DNA of 64,000 nt. Source: Ascaphus truei. Taxonomy: Eukaryota; Chordata; Amphibia; Anura; Ascaphidae. Under the pieces are notes generated by a model. It saw nothing but the letters and a program-made list of their open reading frames with translations. It had not been told where the DNA came from and did not search any database. Numbering within the stretch: position 1 is the stretch's first letter; every line of letters starts with the position of its first letter. Shown here in pieces: positions 55,421 through 64,000 of the stretch. Location: contig CM071567.1 of the NCBI GenBank assembly GCA_036426205.1, positions 290,409,141 to 290,473,140 on the forward strand, given 5' to 3'. A program made the translations under genes and the position numbers.

Positions 55421-56363
55421 CACTTATGATGACCTGCCTGTTGAAAATATGTCATGTCTTTGAACTACAGTACAGCTTATCCTTCATGCAGCTGTACCCT
55501 AACCCCCCTACCCATGCACACACACACAAGGCTCGCTCAAGGATTTGAACCTCTTATCGACACCTCTCCAGAAACATTCCGTTTCTAAAGCTTGTCATTG
55601 TGCTTTTAATCGTCCGTCCCTAGCCGAGCATCACCTCTCTGCGCCTGCGTGTAATCCTCTACAAAACCATTCATTAATTTTCCTATTGTTGGCTTTGAGT
55701 CACTTCTCTGTAATCCTCTTTGGGAAGGGAGCTAGCTAATGATTACTGCACATGACTCACCCATCCAACCCCCAACCCTTTGAGGCTTTGTTTACGGTAA
55801 CGCTTGTGATAATCCCTTCTCGAATTTGATATGTAAATCTGATTTGCACAGCACTGTGAAATTGAGAGTTAAAAAAAACATAATATGATTAATGTTTTTG
55901 ATGCAGTAAGTTACCACTTTTTGTCCTTCTTTCTTTTTCTTTGGTGTAGGGGGAGAGGGGGTGTCAATGATTATGATTATCATGAATGTAAAGAAATATT
56001 TATTTTATTTTATCAGGAACAAAAAATACAAATATACAAATAATCATGAATAATACAAAATGCAGTCTTTATTCAGTTCTTCTGTCAGTTGAAAATTGAG
56101 GGCCGGTGGATAATCATGAATAATGCACATTGATAATAATATTAATTAATAATATATAATATATAATATATAATAATATATATAATAATATACATTTTTC
56201 CGTCTTTATCTTCTTCCTCATTCTGTGTGGTTCATTGAGAGAGGGGAGGTTTTGTGTACATCATGACTGCACTTTAGATACACTTTATTGTACACACAGT
56301 TCACACAATGTACACATGATACCCCCCTCCCCCTTTCCATTCTTTTTTTATCTGAAAAGACAA
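55421..56363. other. left flank of transposon copy 2; no gene
   Basis: 55425-55560 matches 42640-42780 left of copy 1. Includes AT-rich (ATAAT)n at 56140-56200. No TIR comparable to copy 1 could be paired with certainty. Confidence 0.4.
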
Positions 56364-56718
56364 GAAAGGAAAAAATGAGTGCAGTTAGGTGCATATTGTG
56401 GCATTGTGTACTGTATAGCTACTCCATATTGGACTACAGTATATAGTTAGTACTGTCAAACTAGTCTATACTAGAACTACTGTATACTGTAACAACTGTT
56501 AAATGCATTGCAACAAGATGGCTAGTGCGGCTCTCTCAGGAAAGAAAACAAATTGTGCAGTTAGGTGCATATTATGGTATTGTGTACTGTATAGCTATGG
56601 TACTCCATATTTGATTACAGTATGCAGTTTGTACTGTCAAAATAGTTTATACTGGAACTACTGTATACTGTGACTACTGTTAAATACTTTGTAACCAGAT
56701 GGCTAGTGCTGCTCTCTC
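56364..56718 (+). repeat. ~177-bp tandem duplication
   Basis: 56364-56541 and 56542-56718 share GTGCAGTTAGGTGCATATT, TGTGTACTGTATAGCTA, AACTACTGTATACTGT and AGATGGCTAGTGC in order. Confidence 0.85.
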
Positions 56719-56784
56719 AGGATCATACAGTATTGTACTTGGTGTGCCTGTACTTACCATACTACAGTACAGTACTAAACCATA

Positions 56785-58119
56785 CTACCTTCCTGATGCT
56801 TGCCCATTACGCGCGATCACAATGTGCAAAACAGTCGCAATATGGTCAATATATTTATTGCATCGTTCCACTGTGAGTACATCGTTCCAAAAACTCAGTA
56901 TGCATTGCGCCAACTCATCCTTTTTGGAGGGTTTCACGACTTTTCGGATATGGTCCTTCAGCTATTGCCAGACCATTTTGATAGGATTGAAGTCTGGCGA
57001 TCTGTCATTGGAGGGGGACAAAAAGGACAATTAGTTAAAGAGATACAGTACACAGTAAAAACAGTGGGAAAAAATGAGACACGGTTACCGCACTTACTCC
57101 GCTGTGTAGAAAGCAAAGGCGTGTGACATACATTTTACTGTACCTTCAAAGATGACGATGCAACCTGGTCCACCACTAGAGATGGCACCTCACACATGCA
57201 TCTTCACTGGGTGTTTTGGACGTGGCTTCATAGATATGCTACCTTTTTTGTGGAATGCAAAGGTGGCATATCTCTCCAGCGAAACAGTAGACTCGTCAGT
57301 GAAGATGCAATCCTGGAAAGTTTCTCCGTTGTCGATCCATGCCTGGGCCTGGACCACTCTCTTGATCTTGTTAACGTCCTTATCATAGGGTACGCTCTGT
57401 AATGACAAGGAATAATTTTATAGGTACAGTACAGTTTCTTAAACAACACTTTAACCTCCTGTACTGTCCAGTACTAACCTTACACGTTCATATTTCCATC
57501 CAATTCTGCGTCTCATCTTCTTTATGCTGGTCTCGGTTACAGTGAGATTGTGATTTTGCTGCAGAGTGTATTTGACCCTTAAGGCACTCTTCTCATCATT
57601 CTCTTCACTTATTTTGTCGACCAGAAGAGTTGTCTCCCTACAATGTACAGAAAAACAACAATCCGGTAAGTTACAGTGCAGTAGGCCACAAGTACAGCAC
57701 ATCATTTACAGTAACAATTGTATAAAATGAGCTAGATCCACATAATATATAGTTAAATTAATATGCAGCAATATAAACAATAGATATACTGTATTACATA
57801 CTGTAGTTATATAAATATACCGAAATAAATATAAAATGAGATAGATCTACACATTATATAGTTAAATTAATATGCAGCAATATAAACAATAATAGATATA
57901 CTGTATTATATAGTTATATAAATATACTTACGCGTTAGTTACCGTTGGTGTCCTCGTAAGTTGTTTGGTTTTTCCGAGTGCATGATAGCACACGGTGGTT
58001 GATGGCACAACGAGGCCAGAAGCAGCTAACCAGCGTTGGATATCTGCAATTCGGTGTCGTCTCGTGTACATCTCCTTAATTCTCATGCTGAGATCCTTTG
58101 AAATCTTTTTAACAGGCAT
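56785..58119 (-). pseudogene. DDE transposase, Tc1/mariner superfamily, copy 2
   Basis: Exons matching copy 1: 58119-57932 (HTH; also 188 bases), 57637-57484, 57396-57144, remnant of exon 4, and 57001-56785. Splice sites are canonical: GTAAGT after exon 1, GTAAGG after exon 2, GTACAG after exon 3, with TTGTAG, TTACAG and TGACAG acceptors. Exon 3 keeps the first catalytic Asp in IFTDES (57296-57294) but the Trp of HVWGAI is TGA. Exon 4 is deleted except for its GCGGA-GTAAGT end (57101-57091), removing the second catalytic Asp. In exon 5 the catalytic Glu is Lys (NPIKMVW). Dead enzyme, but the gene structure is well preserved. Confidence 0.8.
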
Positions 58120-58371
58120 TGCTGCGAGTAGAAAGAAATACAAGCACAAGAATGTATTTTCAATGTTTAGTTGATGTGTATTAAATGTGCAGTGAATCCA
58201 CAAAATGGATGGTGTATTTATACGTTAATGACTCACATTAGAGTACGCCCACTTTCAATACCTGTACCTCGCCACCATGCATAAAAGGTTACACACTTTG
58301 CATAGCCTCCCACTCGATGATCTTTATCTAAACTTGCCTTTGTCCAGATACTGCATTGTGCATCTGCTTCC
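58120..58371. promoter_or_regulatory. shared divergent promoter, copy 2
   Basis: Minus TATAAATA at 58222-58215 (96 bases before the transposase ATG) and plus CATAAAA at 58280-58286 (about 86 bases before the accessory ATG). Layout as in copy 1. Confidence 0.6.
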
Positions 58372-59584
58372 ATGGATCAACCCCGATTCTATGGATGCAG
58401 GAAGCCACTCGCCTCTGCCGTGCCTATCACACAGAAAAAGCGAAAGGCGGCAGCCATTTCCAAGCCAAGGCCAAAGCGACAGGCTAAGGCCAATAAAGAA
58501 AACCTTCTGCTGACCCCAAAGGCTAAGGGTTTTAATACACGTAAGCCTTATTATGTCAAGAAGAAATTTGATGATGTACACTAAAGGCAAAACAAATGGC
58601 AGCCAACCCATCGAACCCGCAGGCCACTTCCTCGATTACGATTCGACGTCTCTGCCGCCGCTTTCCCGGAAACCCACAGCCCATCTTCTCCACTACTCTT
58701 AGACGACGCTATCGCTGGTCTCCTGTAAATCCATGGGTCACTTCTCCATTACAGTTAGACGATTCTGCCGCTTCTCTCCCGGAAATCCACAGGTCACCTT
58801 CTCCATCCTTCTTCGACGACGCTGCCGCTACTCTCCAGGGAACCCCCATTTCATCCTCCGTCACACCAATCCACCCAGATATCCACAGCACCCCATTCAC
58901 ATGATAGAGACTGACATAGCGGGGATACATAATTTGCTCGGTGTTCATGCCCCTGTATCCCTGAAGCCGGAGCAGGAGGGTGGCATGGATGTGATGAATG
59001 GAACCTTCGACCACCTTCCAACACCAAGTGCACCCTCTCCACCAGAAGAATTTGTGTACATGTATGCCGTTGAGGAGGAGGATAACATGACAACCCCGTC
59101 AAGAACACGCCAGGAGACAACATGGCTACCAAGACAGGAGGAAAGCTTCCTCCCAGACAACCTACCCTCACCCACTGCCACAAGCAGACCCACTCACAGA
59201 AGCATACCCGCTCCCAGAATCCAACCAACATACGCTTGCATCGATACGGTGCCCGACATCATCCTGCGCAAGCTGCCACCGGCACTCAGGGAGAAGAATA
59301 GGGTGATGAGTGCTGGTTTACTCCAGAAGTATGGCATGTTCATTTTTAAGCACCACGTGTCCTACTTGGTGTACTGCGGGTGGGGAAAAAATGTAAACTA
59401 CAAAGGAAATCACGAAAAAAGGGCGCTTCCTGAAAATTTAAGAAGGGCTATTGTGGAGGAATTGCGGCACTATTTTTCAATTTCAGATCCTTTAATGAAC
59501 TTCGTTCGAGACTCCATTAATGGCATTTTGCGTCATACAAGGCATTGGCCCTGGATAAAACCGAACCTGTTTGCAGCCCTCTAA
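58372..59584 (+). pseudogene. transposon accessory protein with C-terminal BEN-like domain (copy 2)
   Basis: ATG 58372. Residues 1-65 are basic (KKRKAAAI, RPKRQAKANKEN, RKPYYVKKKF), then a stop at 58582 and degraded Pro/Ser repeats related to those of copy 1 (SPSPSFFDDAAATLQGTP, about 58795-58850). From about 58890 one frame stays open to TAA 59582-59584: GIHNLLGVHAPVSLKPEQEGG aligns to the post-coiled-coil part of copy 1, then a linker, PDIILRKLPPALREKNRVM, and a final ~85 residues with KRALPENLRRAIVEELR, VRDSINGILRHTR (about 59425-59550) that resemble the last helices of BEN domains (KRAL..AI..F..V..IN..LR). BEN domains bind DNA and chromatin factors. An AATAAA overlaps the stop (59583). 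Confidence 0.6.
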
Positions 59585-60080
59585 TAAAGGATATGTTGCG
59601 TGTTTTAACTTGTATTAATAAAGAAATTATTTTACTTACACAAGACCTGCACAATTCCAGTCCTCGTGGGCCGCAAACAGGCCCGGTTTTCAAATTTATC
59701 CTGAAGACCGGGCCTGTTTCTAGACCTCGAGGACTGGAGTTGTGCAGGCCTGACTTACTGTAGTGTACACCACCCTACTGTAAATATTTTGACTTTCTGT
59801 ACTTTAATAAAGGAGATGTTGCGTGTTTTAAATTTTATTAATAAAGAATTTTTTTTACTAACACCATACTGTTGTGCTGTAAATGTTTTGACTTTCTGTA
59901 CTTTAATAAAGGAGATGTTGCGTGTTTTAACTTGTATTAATAAAGAAATGTTTTTACTTACACAAGACCTGCCCAATTCCAGTCCTCGTGGGTCGCAAAA
60001 AGTCCCGGTTTTCAAAGTTATCCTGAAAACCGGGCCTGTTTGTGGCCCTCGAGGACTGGAGTTGTGCAGGCCTGACTGAC
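59585..60080 (+). repeat. tandem 3' UTR-like repeats with polyadenylation signals and two MITEs
   Basis: TAATAAAGGAGATGTTGCG and TTGTATTAATAAAGAAAT occur three times (about 59583, 59803, 59904), each with two AATAAA signals. Palindromic MITEs with ends CCTGCACAATTCCAGTCCTC and its complement lie at 59642-59752 and 59964-60075, after the first and third units. Confidence 0.8.
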
Positions 60081-60939
60081 TGTTCTGTACACCATCCTAC
60101 AGTAAATGTTTTGACTTTCTGTACATAAATGTTTTCACTAGCAGTAAACCATACACCTGTTAATGTTTTGAATTGCTGTACACTTTAAATGTTTTAAAAT
60201 TGTATTTGTAAATAAATGTTTTTGTACTTCACCAATAAAAGAAAATGTTGATTTGTTTGAAATTGTTCCATTGTCTCCTTTTATACTGTAACAAAATACA
60301 GTGTTTCTAGAACATACAGTACTGTCCAGGCATACTGTACAGTTCTGTACTCTATACTGTATGCATGCTCAGTGCTGTACATCACAAGAGTATTAAAACA
60401 ATACATGCTGTACGGGTATAGAATACACATATGTACTGGAATACATGTAGAATAAATGCATACTTTTTATTTTTCGGGTTTATTATACAGTATATATAAA
60501 AAAGTATTGAATACAGTCTGAAAACAACAGCATACTGTTTCAGGTTTTCTATGAAGCTCTCAGTTACAGTATTCTATCCTAATCAATAACAACGGCCACT
60601 AAACTGTAGACTCCGGTATGTGGTTTTTTAAATCCGATTCAGCAATGTGCAGGCATTGTTACACAAAGCGATATTATCCATCGAAATCCCTTCATTTGCC
60701 GTTTTTCGCATGAGATGACAAACTTTTCTTTTCTGAGGAAAAACAAAAGTACAAGTTTTACTGTCGATGTGATGACACGCATATGCGTTTCAAGAAGGTT
60801 CCAATGCGCATGCGCCTAGCGTTCCACCAATTGTTCAGTATCTACTGTAGAAGCTGCTCAGCCAATGATATTGCTTACAGAAGACTCGCTTGACTGTACA
60901 TTAATATTTCAAAAACAGAATAAAATACGGCAACATTAC
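60081..60939. other. no gene recognised; TGCGCATGCGCC site
   Basis: ACTGTACAG tracts continue to about 60560. TGCGCATGCGCC at 60805-60816 is an NRF1-type palindrome. On the minus strand a TTTTTCCTCAG acceptor-like sequence lies at about 60735, downstream of the forkhead ORF's donor-like end. Confidence 0.4.
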
Positions 60940-61567
60940 TCACCATAGACTTTGCCAATCAGCTGGTGCCGAGCCACTGCCAGTCCCATATTCTTGATCA
61001 TACACGTAGTTTACAGGCGACAGCGGGACTACTACACCTGTAGTCAGCTGATGAGGCTGGAAATTGCTTAGGTACATGCAAGCTTGCTGGAATCTGTACG
61101 CGAAATCCATCTCAGGCTGCAGGTATCCGGGCAGGGACAGACAGAAAGGGTTGTCGGTCACCAGGTTTTCACTGACGGTCGGACCGTTATTGGAAGCCGG
61201 TGCTGGTGCTGGCGCATTGCTTGCTAGCGACTGACGTTTCTTAGTTGGTTTTAACACGACCTTTCGCCTTTTGCAGTTTCCATGATCATAGATACGGGAA
61301 AAACCCGGTGATGCACACCAATACCCTCCAATAGCACCGGGATCAATACGAAAAAAAACACGGATCGATACATAACTTTTTCCTTATTGCACGTTTCCAC
61401 ACATGAGCATCTGGTGAAAATTTGTAAAAGTCATAGTTTTCGATAAAATACTGATAAATTCGACCAACTGTTGCCATCTTATCATCTATTGCATTAATCG
61501 CGGCCCATATTAAATAAGCGTACGTTCTGTCGGGTTTTTGGAACATGGACTGCGGTGGTGCACTCAT
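60940..61567 (-). pseudogene. diverged forkhead-domain ORF, one homopolymer frameshift
   Basis: From ATG 61567 the protein enters a forkhead domain at residue 10: KPDRTYAYLIWAAINAI, GRIYQYFIENYDFYKF (helices 1-2), then WKRAIRKKLCIDPCF, the position of the recognition helix where canonical proteins read W-x-NSIRHNLS-LN-CF. The base-contacting Asn and His are replaced. In the next frame, reached by dropping one T of an eight-T run (plus strand 61350-61357), wing-like GGYWCASPGF and YDHGNCKRRK follow, then a 100-residue Pro/Ala/Ser and aromatic tail ending SLW at 60940. Except for that homopolymer the ORF is intact, about 209 codons. CTATG-GTGAGT at the end looks like a splice donor. Not assignable to a named FOX class. 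It lies 1.4 kb beyond the accessory gene of copy 2, opposite in strand. Confidence 0.65.
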
Positions 61568-61717
61568 GTCGGGACTCTCAGGACAATAAAACACCAGACA
61601 CTGTGCATGTATTTTTTTAATATGAAAAGCCTAAATTGATACATTATTGTAACTTCTTAAGTACCAAGGCCAATTTACAATGGACCACTGTGATATTCTT
61701 TTAAACACATTACTGAA

Positions 61718-61727
61718 GCGCATGCGC
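61718..61727. promoter_or_regulatory. GCGCATGCGC (NRF1-like) upstream of the forkhead ORF
   Basis: Perfect palindrome matching the NRF1 consensus core, about 150 bases upstream of ATG 61567. Similar sites recur at 42793, 53902 and 60805 in the surrounding repeats. Confidence 0.35.
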
Positions 61728-62060
61728 ATTACAATTCACGAATATCTGCCATCTGGCGTATACGCAAAGAATTGCAACCAATTAAATCCGAACCATTATC
61801 AATAAACACATCAATAAACACATCAACTGCGGGTGACGCCGGCATGAATGCAACATGAATGCGGCATGAACGGGTGAAGTGCGGTGAATTGCGTGTCATT
61901 CGGAAAAAATCCCCGATAAAATTCGGAGATGTTGGAGAATAAACGGGGACGTGGCTGTAAACTGGTGGCGTAGCCCTGAAACATTGAGTCCCACCACTTA
62001 AGGGTTTTCCCGAAACTAATGTTCCATGTGTGGACTACTGGACCTTGTGTCCATCTGGGA
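61725..62060. repeat. diverged copy of the 52472 MITE family
   Basis: ATTCACGAATATCTGCCATC, AAGAATTGCAACCAATTAAATCC and CATTATCA parallel 52650-52735; the 19-bp TIRs are not evident. AATAAACACATC is duplicated at 61801-61820. Confidence 0.5.
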
Positions 62061-62159
62061 GGACACAACAGATGTAGTTGATTGCTGAGACAACGATGAA
62101 TGATGCTGAAACAACCTGAATGATCCCGGTGACTTAGCTACCGATATCTGGTTTACATA

Positions 62160-63332
62160 GGGTATTTCTTCCTCAGTCATCATCTGACCAGCCGTCTCTT
62201 CCCCTAAAATTCCAGTCTCTGAGATCCATTGACACTACAGGGGACATATTATCACTGGGGAACTTGGTTAACACCAAGATGGGGTCAGCAGGGCCAGAAA
62301 TAGTGGCAATGGTGCTAATAGAAGCACTGGGGACAGAAACATCAGTGTCCTGAACAGGGTTGACATGGGCCAAAACAATGGAACTAGGGGCCAAGGGTCG
62401 AGGCCTTGGATAGTCCTGGATATAGCGCACTGGGTTAGACTTATCCTATCTCCTAGATGATGGTGTCGGGCTAGGTGCAGGGGCTGGTGATGGGGCATGG
62501 ACAACTGGGGCCAGTGAACTGGGCCTATCAACATCCATGACCAGTCCAGTAAGCGTACATTTGGGTCAGCCATGACCCCTAGGGGATGGTACGGGGGCAG
62601 TGTTAAATGATCCATGGGTCCGACGACCTCTTCCTCAGAGCGGGGTCTGCAGTGGGGCAGGAGCAGGGATGTACTGCCTGTCCCTCATCCCAGGCAGTTC
62701 TGGTTCCGCAGCCGCCATCTTGACAACGTCATCAGATAGAGTCATTCTCGCGAGAGCCGCAGGCAATCACAAGTGCATAACCCCGCGGCACACTGCGGCT
62801 CTGTCTGGTTCCTCGTCTGGTAAGGCCAAAGAAGACTCCTGTTGGAAGAAGATGAGGGAGCCTCACCCAGCTGATGGTTGGAGATATCATCTGGCTCCTC
62901 AGTGGGCGAGTCTTTAGCAGTGCCGACATCTTCCTCAGGTTTGGGGCTCCTCTGGGGTTATGGCAGTACCACAGCAATCAGTACAAACATTGCTGGATCT
63001 GAACTCTGCCGCAGGACACAGGTAGGTGGAGACCTTTCTCTTGCAGGGGAATTGCAGCTTGCTTCTCCGTCAGATGAGGAAGGTAGAGACACCTCCTCCA
63101 GGCCACAATGTAAGGGCTCCTCGTATCCCCTGGCAGCAATTGGCACAGAGCAGGCCTGCTCCGGCGCCTCCATGGGATATGAACCCAATACCTCTGGGGC
63201 AGTCGACTCACCCTCCATGCGCACCAACACCGGTTCCAGTCCTGGAAATGTTGGGACTTGGACCACGGGAGTCATCTTTGGCACCGGAAACACTGGTGCC
63301 TGGTTGAGCAGGTAATGGGGAACACAGGCCAA
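62160..63332 (-). other. Pro/Ser-rich open stretches, unassigned
   Basis: Minus-strand frames 63332-62958 (124 residues), 62615-62268 and 62430-62173 together suggest a broken proline-rich protein; one part ends FRGRDGWSDDD. A possible ATG in AAGATGGCGGC at about 62722 starts MAAAEPELPGMRDRQYIP. No domain recognised; may be the 5' coding part of a retroelement or a host exon. Confidence 0.3.
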
Positions 63333-64000
63333 AGGTGGCCCTGAGAGTTATAAGTTGGCACAGGTCACATAATACGATAGGAGAGCTCGGTCATAGGCTG
63401 GAAGGGATACAGGTGTAGGACAGACTGCAGGGGCAACACCAGATGGTGTGTAAGCCTGGTCCATCAGCTGGACACAGTTGTAGACGGTTCAGGGCTGGCA
63501 GGCCGCATACACAGGGGCCAGAATTGCTGGCATTGCATGGTAGGGCTGGCATCACCCCCTGGAAGCAGGCAGTTGGGGCACATACACCGCAAGTGGTGTT
63601 GGCCATAAATGGTGACCACCAGGTAGCCTCCTGGCAGATAATAATTGGTCAGTTCTAGCTCTGACATTTATTGAAATGAGGTAGAGTACTAGTAGCTAAG
63701 CAAGCAGCTCTTCTCTCTCTCACAGCTCCACAGAAATAAAGTCCAACAGTGTATGGCAACTCCTCCCACAGCAGAGACAGAGTCCTGGATTGCTTCTTGC
63801 ATGTCGCCCCTCCCCTAGGTGGAACAAAGAGTAGGGGCAGGGAGGACCAAGGAGTGACCTGGCTCCAACTGAGCCAGTCAAAGAGACGTGTGGTATCAGA
63901 TTTTGCCGCCAAACAGGATGCAACTGTTTTGAAAAACTTGCAGCTAGCTTTTACAAACCTTGCGGTCCCGTGGTTTCTACGGGAACGCCATCTTGGTGGT
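63333..64000 (-). other. LTR-like sequence, unassigned
   Basis: On the minus strand: CAAGATGGCGTTCCC at the window edge, then a T/C-rich stretch, CTTTATTTCTGTGG and TTTCAATAAATGTCAG (AATAAA at about 63670), as in an LTR followed by a leader. No inverted or direct partner within the window. Confidence 0.3.

Overview
The window looks like a repeat-dense, intergenic stretch of a large amphibian (most likely frog) genome. That inference rests on the transposon families present: Penelope-like elements with GIY-YIG endonucleases, CR1 and L2 LINEs, an L1/Tx1-like LINE, a chromodomain Ty3/gypsy element, a second gypsy lineage in which an integrase zinc-finger segment lies before the reverse transcriptase, many palindromic MITEs, and the octamer-like (ACTATGTA)n CR1 tails common in frog DNA. 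I recognise no ordinary host gene, tRNA, rRNA or CRISPR. Almost all coding remnants carry frameshifts and stops.

Layout. 1-732: L1-like ORF1 (minus). 1115-6590: a plus-strand Penelope-like element (1595-5785) lying between two minus-strand Penelope fragments, probably a nested insertion. 6600-9870: non-coding repeats. 9870-17640: a minus-strand, Gmr1-like gypsy element split by a solo LTR, foldbacks, hammerhead-bearing repeats and an L2 tail. 17690-20098: another minus-strand Penelope element. 20100-26350: mostly unassigned, with LTR scraps and a (TAC)n microsatellite. 26353-31840: a minus-strand Sushi-like chromovirus with both LTRs. 32744-34115: LTR and gag start of a related gypsy. 34145-35088: L2. 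35905-40235: GC-rich unclassified DNA with minisatellites and a CR1 pol. 40738-42197: an insertion with a 16-bp target duplication. 43195-47622 and about 56785-59584: two diverged copies of a two-gene DNA transposon. 48120-54000: pLTR-like repeats, foldbacks and a CR1 tail. 60940-61567: a diverged forkhead ORF. 62160-64000: proline-rich ORFs and LTR-like sequence of unknown kind.

The most interesting system is the two-gene transposon. One gene encodes a five-exon DDE transposase of the Tc1/mariner (IS630) superfamily. Head to head with it, across a conserved two-TATA spacer, lies a second gene whose protein has a basic N-terminus, an 18-residue proline-rich repeat, a heptad coiled coil and, in the copy that keeps its C-terminus, a BEN-like domain. 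The two copies are well diverged yet keep the same gene order, exon positions and promoter layout, which suggests the second gene is an integral part of the element. A forkhead ORF, broken only at an 8-base homopolymer, lies just beyond the second copy.

A second theme is a hammerhead-ribozyme-like motif at a dozen places, usually in Penelope-type terminal repeats. It shows an apparent covariation at the core 3-8 base pair and a palindromic stem III that varies in sequence but mostly stays self-complementary.
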